Below are positions 42,806-54,273 of a stretch of DNA of 64,000 nucleotides, in pieces. The translations under genes were made by a program, and so were the position numbers. Under the pieces are notes generated by a model. It saw only the letters and a list, made by a program, of their open reading frames with translations. It had not been told where the DNA came from and made no database searches. This DNA is from Rhodocyclaceae bacterium (GTDB lineage: Bacteria; Pseudomonadota; Gammaproteobacteria; Burkholderiales; Rhodocyclaceae): assembly GCA_030682175.1 (NCBI GenBank), contig JAUXOM010000152.1, positions 1 to 64,000 of the forward strand, read 5' to 3'. Within the stretch, counting starts at the first letter, position 1. Each line of letters begins with the position of its first letter.

Positions 42806-43272
42806 TGAATCGTGCCGCAATTGATCTCTGGGTGGGCTTGTTTGTTGCGCTGGGCCTGGCCGCGCTGTTGTTTTTAGGACTCAAGGTGGGCAATCTGAGC
42901 TCGACGGATGTCGGCGAAACGTATGCCCTGCAGGCGCGCTTTGATAACATCGGTGGCCTGAAGGTGCGTGCGCCGGTGAAAAGCGCCGGTGTCGTGGTGG
43001 GAAGGGTCGGCGAGATTCGTTTCGATGCAGAGAGCTATATGGCGCTGGTGTCGTTGAATGTTGACAAGCGTTATCAGTTCCCGCGCGATACTTTTGCCAC
43101 CATCAATACTTCTGGTTTATTGGGCGAGCAGTATGTTGGTTTCGAAGTCGGTGGCGATCCTGATATGCTCAAGGCGGGTGATACATTGAAGAAGACTCAA
43201 TCTGCCGTGGTACTGGAAAAGCTGATCAGCCAGTTCATGTTCGACAAGGCATCTGGAGACGAAGGCAAGTGA
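42805..43272 (+). CDS. mlaD: Phospholipid-binding MCE protein MlaD
   Basis: A 155-residue protein with an N-terminal membrane anchor (LWVGLFVALGLAALLFLGLK) and a single MCE domain (YALQARFDNIGGLKVRAPVK, SAGVVVGRVGEI, INTSGLLGEQYVGFEVGG). MlaD forms a periplasmic hexameric ring on MlaFE. It overlaps mlaE as TGATG. Confidence 0.94.
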   Translation: MNRAAIDLWVGLFVALGLAALLFLGLKVGNLSSTDVGETYALQARFDNIGGLKVRAPVKSAGVVVGRVGEIRFDAESYMALVSLNVDKRYQFPRDTFATINTSGLLGEQYVGFEVGGDPDMLKAGDTLKKTQSAVVLEKLISQFMFDKASGDEGK

Positions 43273-43275
43273 TAA

Positions 43276-44004
43276 ATGGCTAATGACATGAAGCAGACAC
43301 AAACCCCGAAGCGTCTCCGATCCGCGATGCTCGTGATTGCGCTGGCCGGCATGCTTGGCGGCTGCGCTACCTCGGGCAATCCCAAAGATCCCATCGAAGG
43401 CTTCAACCGCGCCATGTATGGCTTCAACGAGGCGGTTGATACGGCGGTGATCAAGCCGGTCGCCCAAGGCTATGATTACGTGCTGCCCGCGCCGGTGCGT
43501 ACCGGCGTGACGAATTTCTTTGGCAACATCGCGGACCTGTTCATCGGCGTGAATAATCTGCTGCAGGGCAAACCCGATCAGGCGGTGAGCGATCTCGGGC
43601 GTGTCCTGATTAACAGCACGGTTGGTATTCTCGGCCTGTTTGATGTGGCCACCCCGGCCGGGCTGGAAAAACACGAGGAAGATTTCGGCCAGACCTTCGG
43701 CCGCTGGGGCGTCGGCAATGGCGCCTATGTGGTACTGCCAATTGTCGGTCCGCGCACGGTACGCGACACCGCCGGTTTCTTGCTCGACGTAACCGTTGAC
43801 CCGGTCGCCAATCTCGGCCATGTGCCGACCCGCAATGTCCTGCTGGCGTTGCGTCTGGTTGATACGCGCGCGGATCTGCTGCCTGCCGACAAGGTGATCG
43901 AAGAGGCCGCCCTGGACAAATATTCCTATGTTCGCGACGGTTATCTGCAGCGTCGCCGCAGTTTGGTATATGACGGTAATGCGCCACGTGAAGCGCTCGA
44001 CTGA
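43276..44004 (+). CDS. mlaA: Outer-membrane lipoprotein MlaA (VacJ)
   Basis: A 242-residue lipoprotein: signal peptide with lipobox MLGGC, then NPKDPIEGFNRAMYGFNEAV, VRTGVTNFFGNIADLFIGVN, LINSTVGILGLFDVATP and GNGAYVVLPIVGPRTVRDT. In the Mla pathway it removes misplaced phospholipid from the outer leaflet with porins. The start three bases after mlaD is in frame with ATGGCTAATG; a second ATG nine bases later is possible. Having mlaA inside the operon is usual in betaproteobacteria but not in E. coli. Confidence 0.94.
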   Translation: MANDMKQTQTPKRLRSAMLVIALAGMLGGCATSGNPKDPIEGFNRAMYGFNEAVDTAVIKPVAQGYDYVLPAPVRTGVTNFFGNIADLFIGVNNLLQGKPDQAVSDLGRVLINSTVGILGLFDVATPAGLEKHEEDFGQTFGRWGVGNGAYVVLPIVGPRTVRDTAGFLLDVTVDPVANLGHVPTRNVLLALRLVDTRADLLPADKVIEEAALDKYSYVRDGYLQRRRSLVYDGNAPREALD

Positions 44005-44035
44005 TGTTCTGAAATCTGCTTACGAAAGAGACAAA

Positions 44036-44665
44036 ATGAAGTATTTGATTGGCCTGCTGGCGGCGTGTTTGTTTGCGACTGGTGCGGCAGCGACTGGCGT
44101 GGCTGCCGATGTGGCCCCCGATGCGTTGGTCAAAAATGTGACGAACGAGGTGTTGGAAATCGTTCGCAAGGACAAGGATATTCAGGCCGGCAACACCAGG
44201 AAAACGCTGGAACTGGTGGAAGCCAAGGTTCTTCCGCATTTCAATTTTCAGCGCATGACCCTGTTGTCGCTGGGGCGTGAAGGGCGTCAGGTGACCCCTG
44301 AGCAGCTTGTGGTTCTGTCCGGCGAGTTTCGCGATCTGCTGGTCCGCACCTATTCCAAGGCTCTCACCGAGTTCCGCGATCAGGAAATATCCTTCAAGCC
44401 ATTCAAGATGGCGGCAACAGACACCGACGTCAGGGTCCGTACTGAAATCAAGCAGACCGGCGGCAAACCCGCCCAGCTTGATTACTATCTTGAGAGAAAT
44501 GGAAAGTCCTGGAAGGTCTACGACATCGAGGTGGGTGGCATCAGCCTGGTGACCAACTATCGCAGCACCTTCGCCCAGGAAATTCGCGCCGGCGGCATTG
44601 ATGGTCTGATTCGTACCTTGCAGGAAAAGAACAAGGCTGCCGATACCTCCAGCAAGGCGAAATGA
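44036..44665 (+). CDS. mlaC: Periplasmic phospholipid-binding protein MlaC
   Basis: A 209-residue protein with a signal peptide (YLIGLLAACLFATGAAATGV) and the Tol_Tol_Ttg2 fold: FNFQRMTLLSLGREGRQVTP, FRDLLVRTYSKALTEF, WKVYDIEVGGISLVTNYRST and FAQEIRAGGIDGLI. It ferries lipids between MlaA and MlaD. ATG 44036 after GAAAGAGAC is the correct start; the longer frame overlaps mlaA. Confidence 0.94.
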   Translation: MKYLIGLLAACLFATGAAATGVAADVAPDALVKNVTNEVLEIVRKDKDIQAGNTRKTLELVEAKVLPHFNFQRMTLLSLGREGRQVTPEQLVVLSGEFRDLLVRTYSKALTEFRDQEISFKPFKMAATDTDVRVRTEIKQTGGKPAQLDYYLERNGKSWKVYDIEVGGISLVTNYRSTFAQEIRAGGIDGLIRTLQEKNKAADTSSKAK

Positions 44666-44964
44666 GCGCGCAGATACAGCGTGCCGAGGGCCGCTTGGCC
44701 GTCTCGGGAAGCATGACGCTGGAAACCGCAAGCGGATTGCTGGCGGATGGAACAGCGGCGATTGGCGAAGCTGCAACTGGCACGGAGACAGTAATTGACC
44801 TGGCGGCGGTAGCCGATGTCGACTCCTCCGGCCTGGCCGTGCTGTTTGGCTGGCAGCGTGCCGCCAGCGCACAGGGGAAGGCGCTGCGGGTCGCCAATCC
44901 GCCCGGCAGTCTGGTCAGTCTTGCCGAGGTCTACGGTGCCACCGAGTTGCTGCCGCTGTCTTGA
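44662..44964 (+). CDS. mlaB: STAS-domain protein MlaB
   Basis: A 100-residue STAS protein: GRLAVSGSMTLETASGLLAD, VIDLAAVADVDSSGLAVLFG (with the usual DSSGLA motif) and YGATELLPLS. MlaB binds MlaF and is needed for complex stability. It overlaps mlaC as ATGA and completes the order mlaFEDACB. Confidence 0.9.
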   Translation: MSAQIQRAEGRLAVSGSMTLETASGLLADGTAAIGEAATGTETVIDLAAVADVDSSGLAVLFGWQRAASAQGKALRVANPPGSLVSLAEVYGATELLPLS

Positions 44965-44999
44965 ATCCGGGTATTGGGTGGCCGCCGCGCGCGTCCGCC

Positions 45000-45905
45000 A
45001 TGCATCCTGCCATCCGCATCAATTCCGTCACCAAGCACTTTGGCGCGACGCTGGCACTGGCCGGCATCGATCTTGAAATTGCCCAGGGCGAGTTTTTCGG
45101 ACTGCTGGGCCCGAATGGGGCTGGCAAAACCACACTGATTTCCGCGCTGGCCGGATTGATTCGCGTCGATTCGGGTTCCCTGGCTGTAATGGGCCATGAT
45201 GTGCAGTCTGCTTACCGGTCGGCGCGTCGCCAGTTGGGCGTGGTGCCGCAGGAGCTGGTATTCGATCCGTTTTTTACCGTGCGCGAAACCTTGCGGATGC
45301 AGTCGGGTTATTACGGCATCCGCAATAACGCGGCGTGGATCGACGAGGTTATCGAGTCACTCGATCTGGGCGACAAGGCCGCAGCCAGCATGCGCACACT
45401 GTCTGGCGGCATGAAGCGCCGCGTGTTGGTGGCGCAGGCTTTGGTGCATCGGCCGCCGGTGATTGTGCTCGATGAGCCGACGGCGGGTGTGGATGTCGAG
45501 TTGCGGCAAACTTTATGGCGCTTCATCCGCCGACTGAACGGGGAGGGCCACACCATCGTGCTGACTACCCACTACCTTGAGGAGGCCGAAAGCTACTGCG
45601 GGCGCATCGCCATGCTGAAACAGGGGCGGATCGTCGCGCTCGATACCACGGCAAATCTGCTGCGGCAATTCGCCGTGCATCGCTTGCGTCTGCGGCTGGC
45701 GGTGGGCGGCGAACTGCCGCCAGCGTTGCGCGCGCGCGCCGTCGAAGATGCCGGCTGCTGGGTGTTGTCCTTCGCTGATTTTGCCGAGGTCGAGGTCATG
45801 CTGGCGCAACTGCGTGAAGCGCGGTGCCCCATCAGCGAGATCAACATCGGCCAGCCGGAACTCGAAGAGGCTTTTCTTGCCGTGATGCAGCGGGACGCAG
45901 AATGA
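45000..45905 (+). CDS. ABC-2 exporter ATP-binding protein (YadG-like)
   Basis: A 301-residue ABC ATPase: Walker A GPNGAGKTTLIS, Q-loop VVPQELVFDPFFTVRETL, signature LSGGMKRRVLVAQALVHRP, Walker B VIVLDEPTAGVD and switch LTTHYLEEAE. The C-terminal 70 residues are the extension of DrrA/YadG-type exporters. I choose ATG 45000; TTG 44961 overlapping the mlaB stop is possible. With the next gene it forms an exporter of unknown substrate, often found beside mla in betaproteobacteria. Confidence 0.9.
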   Translation: MHPAIRINSVTKHFGATLALAGIDLEIAQGEFFGLLGPNGAGKTTLISALAGLIRVDSGSLAVMGHDVQSAYRSARRQLGVVPQELVFDPFFTVRETLRMQSGYYGIRNNAAWIDEVIESLDLGDKAAASMRTLSGGMKRRVLVAQALVHRPPVIVLDEPTAGVDVELRQTLWRFIRRLNGEGHTIVLTTHYLEEAESYCGRIAMLKQGRIVALDTTANLLRQFAVHRLRLRLAVGGELPPALRARAVEDAGCWVLSFADFAEVEVMLAQLREARCPISEINIGQPELEEAFLAVMQRDAE

Positions 45906-46657
45906 CGGGTTTTCGTACGTTGCTCTACAAGGAAGTGCTGCGTTTCTGGAAAGTCAGCTTCCAGACCATCGCCGCACCGGTATTGACCGCGCTTCTGTAT
46001 CTGCTGATCTTTTCCCATGTCCTCGAAGATCATGTGCAGGTCTATGATTCGATCAGTTATGCTGCCTTTCTGGTGCCGGGGCTGGTCATGATGTCAATCT
46101 TGCAAAATGCCTTCGCCAATAGCTCGTCCTCGTTGATTCAATCAAAGGTAACGGGCAACATTGTTTTTGTGCTGCTGTCGCCGATCTCCTACGCAGAATT
46201 CTGGCTGGCCTATGTCCTGGCGGCGGTGTTGCGCGGCCTGGTCGTCGGGCTTGGTGTACTGGCGGTGACCTTGTTCTGGGATACCCCGCTGCTTGTCGCG
46301 CCACTGTGGATCGTTGTCTTTGCCGTGCTGGGCGGTGCAATCCTGGGCACACTGGGTATCATTGCCGGCGTCTGGGCAGACAAGTACGACCAGCTGGCGG
46401 CGTTCCAGAATTTCATCATTGTTCCGCTCACCTTCCTGTCGGGCGTGTTCTATTCAATCCATTCATTGCCGCCTTTTTGGCAATCGCTCTCGCACTGGAA
46501 TCCGGTGTTCTATATGATCGACGGTTTTCGCTACGGCTTTTTCGGCATTTCGGATGTGTCACCCTGGCTGAGTGTGCTGGTGACAGGCGCAAGTTTTGCC
46601 GTACTCGCCGGGCTGACCCTGGCGATGTTGAAAAGTGGATATAAATTAAGGAGTTGA
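45902..46657 (+). CDS. ABC-2 type permease (YadH-like)
   Basis: A 251-residue protein with six membrane segments and the ABC2_membrane motif (LTFLSGVFYSIHSLPPFWQS, then HWNPVFYMIDGFRYGFFG). It overlaps its ATPase gene as ATGA. Substrate unknown. Confidence 0.9.
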   Translation: MTGFRTLLYKEVLRFWKVSFQTIAAPVLTALLYLLIFSHVLEDHVQVYDSISYAAFLVPGLVMMSILQNAFANSSSSLIQSKVTGNIVFVLLSPISYAEFWLAYVLAAVLRGLVVGLGVLAVTLFWDTPLLVAPLWIVVFAVLGGAILGTLGIIAGVWADKYDQLAAFQNFIIVPLTFLSGVFYSIHSLPPFWQSLSHWNPVFYMIDGFRYGFFGISDVSPWLSVLVTGASFAVLAGLTLAMLKSGYKLRS

Positions 46658-46660
46658 TAA

Positions 46661-48209
<1,549 letters not shown>

Positions 48210-48213
48210 AAGC

Positions 48214-48849
48214 ATGATTACCATCGCTCTATCGAAGGGCCGTATCTTCGAGGAAACCCTGCCGCTGCTGGCTGCTGCAGGTATCGTGCCCCTTGAAAAT
48301 CCCGAAGATTCGCGCAAGCTCATCATCGGCACCAGCCGCCCCGATGTGCGCGTCGTCATCGTGCGCGCCTCCGACGTGCCGACCTATGTGCAATATGGCG
48401 CCGCCGATCTCGGCATCGCCGGCAAGGACGTGCTGATCGAGCATGGCGGCACCGGCCTCTATCAGCCGCTCGACCTGAAAATTGCCCAATGCCGCATGTG
48501 CGTGGCCACGCCCGCCGGCTTCGATTACGCCGCCGCGGTGCGCCGCGGCGCCCGCCTGCGCGTCGCCACCAAATACATCAACACCGCCCGCGAGCACTTT
48601 GCCGCCAAGGGCGTGCATGTCGATCTGATCAAGCTTTACGGCTCGATGGAACTGGCGCCGCTGGCCGGCCTGGCCGATGCCATCGTCGACCTGGTTTCCA
48701 GCGGCGGCACCTTGCGCGCCAATAATCTCGTCGAGGTCGAGGACATCATGCCGATTTCCTCGCGCCTGATCGTCAATCAGGCCAGTTTGAAAATGAAACG
48801 GGGCACCTTGCAGCCCGTCATCGACGCCATAGAAACAGCCATTCAGTGA
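48214..48849 (+). CDS. hisG: ATP phosphoribosyltransferase, short form HisG
   Basis: A 211-residue catalytic subunit for the first step of histidine synthesis. Motifs: [33 protein letters not shown], and the PRPP loop [18 protein letters not shown]. The short form lacks the regulatory domain and needs HisZ, which is not in this window. It follows murA by four bases. Confidence 0.95.
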   Translation: MITIALSKGRIFEETLPLLAAAGIVPLENPEDSRKLIIGTSRPDVRVVIVRASDVPTYVQYGAADLGIAGKDVLIEHGGTGLYQPLDLKIAQCRMCVATPAGFDYAAAVRRGARLRVATKYINTAREHFAAKGVHVDLIKLYGSMELAPLAGLADAIVDLVSSGGTLRANNLVEVEDIMPISSRLIVNQASLKMKRGTLQPVIDAIETAIQ

Positions 48850-48859
48850 GCGCTAGCCA

Positions 48860-50161
48860 ATGAGTCTGACCGTCCGTCGCCTGTCTTCCCGCGAACCAGA
48901 ATTCCTGTCGACGCTCGACGCCTTGCTTGCCTTCGATAATTCGACGGATGAAGCCATCGAACGCACCGTTGCCGAAGTGCTGGCGAATGTGCGCCGTCTG
49001 GGCGATGCTGCCGTACTCGAATACACGCAGCGTTTCGACAGGCTCACTGTCACAACCATGGCAGAACTCGAACTGCCGCTGGCAGAACTTGCTAGCGCCC
49101 ATGCCAATCTGCCGCACGAACAGCGCGCGGCCCTGCGGCAGGCTGCCGAGCGCATCCGCATTTACCATGAGCGGCAAAAAATCGAGTCGTGGGAGTACAC
49201 CGAAGCCGACGGCACGCGCCTGGGGCAGAAGGTCACCGCGCTTGATCGCGTCGGGCTGTATGTGCCGGGCGGCAAGGCCGCCTACCCCAGCTCGGTGCTG
49301 ATGAACGCCATCCCGGCCAAGGTGGCGGGGGTCAAGGAACTCATCATGGTGGTGCCCACGCCGGGGGGCGTGAAAAATGCGCTGGTGCTGGCGGCTGCGC
49401 ACCTCGCCGGCGTTGACCGGGTGTTCACCATCGGCGGTGCCCAGGCGGTGGCGGCGCTGGCCTATGGCACCCAGACCATTCCCCAGGTCGACAAGATCGT
49501 CGGTCCGGGCAATGCCTATGTTGCCAGCGCCAAGCGCCGGGTTTTCGGCACGGTCGGCATCGATATGGTGGCCGGGCCTTCCGAGGTGCTGGTGATCGCC
49601 GATGGCTCAGGCGACCCGGACTGGACCGCCATCGACCTGTTTGCCCAGGCCGAGCACGACGAACTGGCGCAGGCTATCCTGCTCTGTCCCGATGCGGCTT
49701 ACCTTGACCGCGTGGCGGCCAGCATCGAAAAACTGTTGCCGACCATGCCGCGCCGCGCAGTGATTGCCGCGTCGCTCGGTGGGCGCGGTGCCCTGATCCA
49801 TGTCACCGATCTGGCCGAGGCCTGTACCATCGCCAATCGCATCGCGCCCGAGCATCTGGAGTTGTCAGTCGAGAATCCACGCGCGCTGGTCGACAAGATT
49901 CGTCACGCCGGCGCGATTTTCATGGGCCACCATAGTTCGGAGTCGCTCGGCGACTATTGCGCCGGCCCGAATCATGTGTTGCCCACCTCGCGCAGTGCGC
50001 GTTTCTCCAGTCCGCTGGGTGTCTACGATTTCCAGAAGCGTACCAGCCTGATCGAGGTCTCCGCAGCCGGCGCTCAGACGCTGGGGCCCATTGCCGCCAC
50101 ACTCGCACACGGCGAGGGCCTGACGGCGCACGCCCGCGCGGCGGAGCTGCGTATCAAGTGA
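48860..50161 (+). CDS. hisD: Histidinol dehydrogenase HisD
   Basis: A 433-residue enzyme for the last two steps of histidine synthesis, with the motifs [68 protein letters not shown] and the zinc/catalytic region [20 protein letters not shown]. It follows hisG. The operon is interrupted after it. Confidence 0.95.
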   Translation: MSLTVRRLSSREPEFLSTLDALLAFDNSTDEAIERTVAEVLANVRRLGDAAVLEYTQRFDRLTVTTMAELELPLAELASAHANLPHEQRAALRQAAERIRIYHERQKIESWEYTEADGTRLGQKVTALDRVGLYVPGGKAAYPSSVLMNAIPAKVAGVKELIMVVPTPGGVKNALVLAAAHLAGVDRVFTIGGAQAVAALAYGTQTIPQVDKIVGPGNAYVASAKRRVFGTVGIDMVAGPSEVLVIADGSGDPDWTAIDLFAQAEHDELAQAILLCPDAAYLDRVAASIEKLLPTMPRRAVIAASLGGRGALIHVTDLAEACTIANRIAPEHLELSVENPRALVDKIRHAGAIFMGHHSSESLGDYCAGPNHVLPTSRSARFSSPLGVYDFQKRTSLIEVSAAGAQTLGPIAATLAHGEGLTAHARAAELRIK

Positions 50162-50198
50162 GATGTAGCTGATCACACCGGCTCGTCCGGCATGGAAG

Positions 50199-51080
50199 TC
50201 AAGCACGCTTGGATAGCATTGGGAGGTCCCGGACCGAAACAAGGAAAACTCCGGTTGCAGCCACGCCTATCCCGGCCGCGGCGGACGCATCGATAGTTTG
50301 ACCAAACAAGGCGAATGCAGTGATTGCCGCGGAAACCGGCACAAGGTAGAAAATGCTGGCGACCCGGCTGACTTCACCGCGACGAATCATCACATGGAGA
50401 ATGCTGACCGCCCCGACGGAAACGATCACGGTCATCCAGAACAGCGCGATGATGAATTCCGTTGTCCAGCGCACCTCGCCGGACTCAACAAGCGCCGCGC
50501 CGATGAACATTGTCAGGGCGCAGACCGCACACTGGATCGCTCCGCCCGAGAAGACGTTCATCTTCATGCAGCGGGCTTTCTGGTAGAGATTGCCGGACGA
50601 TAAACCGATCAAGCCGATCACCGACAACAGCGCTGCCTGCACATAGCCGGGGTCGATGAGCAGGCGCGCGCGCAGGACGAGATAAACGCCGATTAGCCCC
50701 AGAAGAAGGCCGCTCCATTGTCGCGCGTCCATCCGCTCGCCAAGCAGCACGCCAGCGCCGAGGGCAACGAGTATCGGGTGCAGGGCGATGATCAATGCCG
50801 AGACGGCCGGCGGCACGCCCAGGGCGATGCTGTAGAACACGCCAGCCGAAAATACACCAATGGTCAGCAGTCCGGCACCGGCAATATGCAGGAACTCGCG
50901 GCGATTGCCTGGCCAGGGTGAACCCAGCAACCAGGCGATCAGGCCGAGAATCACGGCAGCCAGTGAGAAGCGGAGCGCCAGGAAAATCAATGGCTCGGCA
51001 TGGGGCAGCCCAAGTTTGGCGCCGACAAAGCCGGCGCCATAGAGGGTGACAAACAGCAGTGGGAGCAGGAGATGCGACAT
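50199..51080 (-). CDS. DMT-superfamily (EamA) transporter
   Basis: A 293-residue membrane protein with ten hydrophobic segments in two EamA repeats (LFVTLYGAGFVGAKLGLPHA, LALRFSLAAVILGLIAWLLG, then IGVYLVLRARL). Members export amino acids or metabolites; substrate unknown. It is on the opposite strand to the his genes and probably co-transcribed with the tautomerase. Confidence 0.87.
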   Translation of the reverse strand: MSHLLLPLLFVTLYGAGFVGAKLGLPHAEPLIFLALRFSLAAVILGLIAWLLGSPWPGNRREFLHIAGAGLLTIGVFSAGVFYSIALGVPPAVSALIIALHPILVALGAGVLLGERMDARQWSGLLLGLIGVYLVLRARLLIDPGYVQAALLSVIGLIGLSSGNLYQKARCMKMNVFSGGAIQCAVCALTMFIGAALVESGEVRWTTEFIIALFWMTVIVSVGAVSILHVMIRRGEVSRVASIFYLVPVSAAITAFALFGQTIDASAAAGIGVAATGVFLVSVRDLPMLSKRA

Positions 51081-51095
51081 GACTGCTGGCCCCGG

Positions 51096-51497
51096 CTACA
51101 AGCCGCCGCCGGCCTGACGCCGTGCGGCCTGGGTGCTGCCCGCATAGCCCCAATCTGTGGCGGGCAATTCGCGAATCACCACATAGCTTGCTTCGGGCAG
51201 GACACCCAGTTCCTTGCCAAGCATTGCATGCATTGCGGCGATCATCTGCGATTTCTCCTCGCTGCTGTTGGTACCCGCCGTGATGAGGATATCGGTATGC
51301 ACATGCGTCAATGCGGAGTCGTCGGGCGGTTCTCCATTGATGGTCCAGCCGTTATTGGCGACGGACTCGACAAGTACCGAAGTAACTTCGCGGCGCTTTG
51401 CCAGACGGTCGGCAATCAATTGCGTTGCCTGCCTGCAGACACGCTGCTTGCCTGGGCCTGACAGTGGCTTTCCAACGGTGATGTGGATAAAGGGCAT
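51096..51497 (-). CDS. Tautomerase family protein
   Basis: A 133-residue protein whose start is MPFIHITVGKPLSGPGKQRV; the Pro after the initiator Met is the catalytic base of 4-oxalocrotonate tautomerase/MIF-type enzymes. It is a two-repeat length member. The substrate is unknown. It is divergent from the LysR gene, so likely its target. Confidence 0.8.
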   Translation of the reverse strand: MPFIHITVGKPLSGPGKQRVCRQATQLIADRLAKRREVTSVLVESVANNGWTINGEPPDDSALTHVHTDILITAGTNSSEEKSQMIAAMHAMLGKELGVLPEASYVVIRELPATDWGYAGSTQAARRQAGGGL

Positions 51498-51591
51498 GCT
51501 TGTCTCCAGGGGTTGATCCGGGGCCACTGTAACGGGTAGTATTAAATTTGCAAAACTAATATATTCACTTTCAAAATACTAAACAAAAATT
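51498..51591. promoter_or_regulatory. Divergent promoter region with LysR-type symmetry
   Basis: AT-rich region between the tautomerase and LysR genes. TAGTATT (51537-51543) and AATACTA (51575-51581) are inverted copies about 30 bases apart, a candidate regulator site. Confidence 0.45.
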
Positions 51592-52476
51592 ATGTCAAAA
51601 CGTAATCTCGACATGGAAGCACTCCGCGCCCTGGTGGCGATTGCCGATACGGCGAGCTTTTCGGCAGCGGCCCTGCAGTTGGGCAGAACGCAGTCGGCAA
51701 TCAGTCTGCAGATCAAGCGGTTGGAGGCAATGCTTGGGCAGACTCTGCTGCGCAGAGTCCAGGGGCGGGTCGACGGAGCGACTGCCGAGGGCCACGCATT
51801 CATCTCGTATGCGCGGCAAATCCTGCGCTTGAACGATGAGGCCTACAGTGCTGTTGCCGAGGATACGGCGGCGGGCACACTGCGCGTCGGGTTGCCGGAA
51901 GAGTTGATGGAAAGCGTCTTTCCTTCGGCCATGTCACGCTTCCAGGCGCTCTATCCGCGCATGCGCTTGCGCCTGCAATCGGATGTATCGGCCAATCTGC
52001 GGCAAGGGCTCGACAGCGGCGAACTCGACCTGATCCTGTTCAAGCACTGCGACAGATTGGTTCCCGCTTCGGCATTGTCGGTTTGGCAGGAACCTCTGGT
52101 CTGGATGGCGGGGGAGGCCTATGCGGCCAACCTGCCGACACCGGTTCCGCTTGCTCTGTTCGGCGAGAACTGCGCATTCCGCAGCGCGGCGACCAGTGCG
52201 CTGGCAAAGGCCGGACTGGCCTGGCAACTGACCTATAGCGGCAGCAGTACAACCGGTTTGCGACACGCCGTCCGGTGTGGTTTGGGGGTCACCGCACTGC
52301 CGGGTAGTTTGCTGATTCCGGGGATGGTCGTGGTCGAGGCAGGCTTGCCGGGCTTGCCAAATGCCCGGATTGCCGCTCGTCATGGGCCAGGGGAGGTGCA
52401 TCCGGCTGCGGATAGATTCGTGGCATTGCTTGGCGAAGAAATCCGTAGTCAGCGTGGAATGCCGACTTTAACGTAG
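51592..52476 (+). CDS. LysR-family transcriptional regulator
   Basis: A 294-residue regulator with an N-terminal winged helix (LDMEALRALVAIADTASFSA, AALQLGRTQSAISLQIKRLE) and an effector domain (GTLRVGLPEELMESVFPSAM and so on). It is divergent from the tautomerase/exporter pair and probably controls it. Confidence 0.9.
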   Translation: MSKRNLDMEALRALVAIADTASFSAAALQLGRTQSAISLQIKRLEAMLGQTLLRRVQGRVDGATAEGHAFISYARQILRLNDEAYSAVAEDTAAGTLRVGLPEELMESVFPSAMSRFQALYPRMRLRLQSDVSANLRQGLDSGELDLILFKHCDRLVPASALSVWQEPLVWMAGEAYAANLPTPVPLALFGENCAFRSAATSALAKAGLAWQLTYSGSSTTGLRHAVRCGLGVTALPGSLLIPGMVVVEAGLPGLPNARIAARHGPGEVHPAADRFVALLGEEIRSQRGMPTLT

Positions 52477-52522
52477 CCGGATAGTGTCGCGATGTTGTCG
52501 GGAGTCCCCCATGTGAGTTCTA

Positions 52523-52552
52523 TTGACACTGTAACTGCATTGATTACAATGC
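52523..52552 (+). promoter_or_regulatory. higBA promoter and operator
   Basis: TTGACA (52523-52528) and TACAAT (52545-52550) are 16 bases apart. An inverted repeat GCATTG-ATTA-CAATGC (52537-52552) covers the -10 box, the expected place for repression by HigA. The same ATTGATTAC sequence recurs at 52559. Confidence 0.65.
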
Positions 52553-52575
52553 ATGGCTATTGATTACACAACGTC

Positions 52576-52854
52576 ATGATTCTGACATTCAAACACCGGG
52601 GTCTTGAACGGTTCTTCAGGAAGGGCGACCACCGCGGTATTCTGGCCAGAAGCGAGGCCAGGATCGAGCGTTTACTCGATCGCCTGGATACCGCCGTGAA
52701 GCCTGAAGACATGAACATTCCCGGCTACAAGTTCCATCGCTTGACGGGTGCCCGCAAGGACATCTACGCCGTGACGGTGACTGGAAACTGGCGCATCACC
52801 TTTCGCTTTGAAGGCGAAGACGCAAGCGAAGTTGACCTGGAGGACTACCATTGA
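52576..52854 (+). CDS. higB: HigB-type toxin
   Basis: A 92-residue RelE/HigB-fold ribosome-dependent mRNA interferase: ILTFKHRGLERFFRKGDHRG, IERLLDRLDTAVKPEDMNIP, GYKFHRLTGARKDIYAVTVT and GNWRITFRFEGEDASEVDLE, then DYH. Toxin gene before antitoxin gene is the hig order. Confidence 0.92.
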   Translation: MILTFKHRGLERFFRKGDHRGILARSEARIERLLDRLDTAVKPEDMNIPGYKFHRLTGARKDIYAVTVTGNWRITFRFEGEDASEVDLEDYH

Positions 52855-53171
52855 TGAAAACCCTGCGCGACCCGAAACGCCGGCCGACGCATCCCGGCGC
52901 GATCTTGCGTGAAGATGTGCTGCCCGGGCTCGCAATGACTCAGACCGAGTTCGCCCAACGCCTCGGCGTGTCGCGGCTCTCGGTGTCTGATCTACTGCAC
53001 GAGAAGCGCGCCATGACGCCAGAGATGGCGGCGCGCGTCGGCAAGCTGCTCAATACGACGCCAGAGAGTTGGCTGCGCATGCAGGAAGCCGTCGATCTGT
53101 GGGAGGTGCGGCAGACTCCGGAAAAGTTTTCCGGCATCAAGCCAATCGAGGCTGAACTGCTGGCTGCTTAA
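52854..53171 (+). CDS. higA: HigA-type antitoxin
   Basis: A 105-residue XRE-family protein: PTHPGAILREDVLPGLAMTQ, TEFAQRLGVSRLSVSDLLHE, PEMAARVGKLLNTTPESWLR and MQEAVDLWEV, the classic HigA/VapI pattern. It overlaps the toxin as TGATG. Confidence 0.93.
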   Translation: MKTLRDPKRRPTHPGAILREDVLPGLAMTQTEFAQRLGVSRLSVSDLLHEKRAMTPEMAARVGKLLNTTPESWLRMQEAVDLWEVRQTPEKFSGIKPIEAELLAA

Positions 53172-53196
53172 AACCATGTGGGAAAGTGGCCTGCCG

Positions 53197-54273
53197 CTAG
53201 CGGCGGCCTGAAGCATCGACAATTTCCCGCAACGCGGCCACCAGCGCCGCGCACTGTTCGTCGGTTCCCACGGTGATGCGCAGGAACTGTTCGATGCGCG
53301 GCAGCTTGAAGTGCCGCACGATGATGCCGCGCTGCCGTAGCGCCAGCGCCGACTTTTCGGCGTCGTGTTTGGGATGGCGGGCAAACACGAAATTGGCCGC
53401 CGAAGGCAGTACCTCAAATCCCAGCGATTCCAGGTCGCGTGTCAATGCAGTGCGGGTGGCGATCACCGCTTGCCGGGTACGCTCGAACCATTCGCGATCC
53501 TCGATGGCGGCGGTGGCGCCGACGCTGGCCAGACGGTCGAGCGGATAGGAGTTGAAACTGTTCTTGACACGCTGCAGGGCATCGATCAAATCGGCATGAC
53601 CGACGGCAAACCCGACGCGCAGTCCGGCGAGCGAACGCGACTTGGAGAAGGTCTGCACCACCAGCAGGTTGGGATAGCTATTGACCAGCGCGATGGCTGA
53701 TTCACCGCCGAAGTCGATGTAGGCCTCGTCGACAATGACCACCGCATCCGGATTGGCCTTGAGCAGTGCCTCGATGTCGGCGCGCGGCAGGGCACTTCCG
53801 GTCGGGGCGTTCGGATTGGGAAAGATGATGCCGCCGTTGGGCCGGGAATAATCGGCCACCCGCAGGGCGAAGTTGTCGTCAAGCGGGACGGTCTGATGCT
53901 CGATGCCATAGAGCCGGCAATAGGCTGGATAGAAACTGTAGGTGATATCGGGAAACAGGATCGGCAAGTCATGTTTCAGCAGGGCCAGAAAGGCGTGCGC
54001 CAGCACCTCGTCCGAGCCATTGCCGATGAAGATCTGATTGGGTGCGAGATTGCCGAAAAAGGCCGCGATGGCCTCGCGCAGCCGGGTACTTTCCGGGTCT
54101 GGATACAGTCGCAAAGAATCGTTGATCTCACCACGCAAAGCTTCCAGGGCAAGTGGGCTCGGACCATACGGATTCTCGTTGGTATTGAGCTTGACGAGAT
54201 TGGGCAGTTTGGGTTGTTCGCCCGGTACATAGGGCTGCAAGGCGCGGACAGTCGCGCTCCAGAATCGGCTCAT
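53197..54273 (-). CDS. hisC: Histidinol-phosphate aminotransferase HisC
   Basis: A 358-residue PLP enzyme: [64 protein letters not shown], and the PLP-lysine region [20 protein letters not shown]. The start at 54273 fits the family; the longer frame overlaps hisB. Unlike the rest of the operon it lies on the minus strand, between higBA and hisB. Repeat copy l falls at residues 306-313 (KSALALRQ) without a length change. Confidence 0.93.
   Translation of the reverse strand: MSRFWSATVRALQPYVPGEQPKLPNLVKLNTNENPYGPSPLALEALRGEINDSLRLYPDPESTRLREAIAAFFGNLAPNQIFIGNGSDEVLAHAFLALLKHDLPILFPDITYSFYPAYCRLYGIEHQTVPLDDNFALRVADYSRPNGGIIFPNPNAPTGSALPRADIEALLKANPDAVVIVDEAYIDFGGESAIALVNSYPNLLVVQTFSKSRSLAGLRVGFAVGHADLIDALQRVKNSFNSYPLDRLASVGATAAIEDREWFERTRQAVIATRTALTRDLESLGFEVLPSAANFVFARHPKHDAEKSALALRQRGIIVRHFKLPRIEQFLRITVGTDEQCAALVAALREIVDASGRR
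53334..53356 (-). repeat. KVGAG repeat, copy l (in hisC)
   Basis: Twenty-one of 23 positions match (GGCGCTACGGC). It is read in a different frame (KSALALRQ) on a helix where HisC homologues have similar residues. Confidence 0.7.
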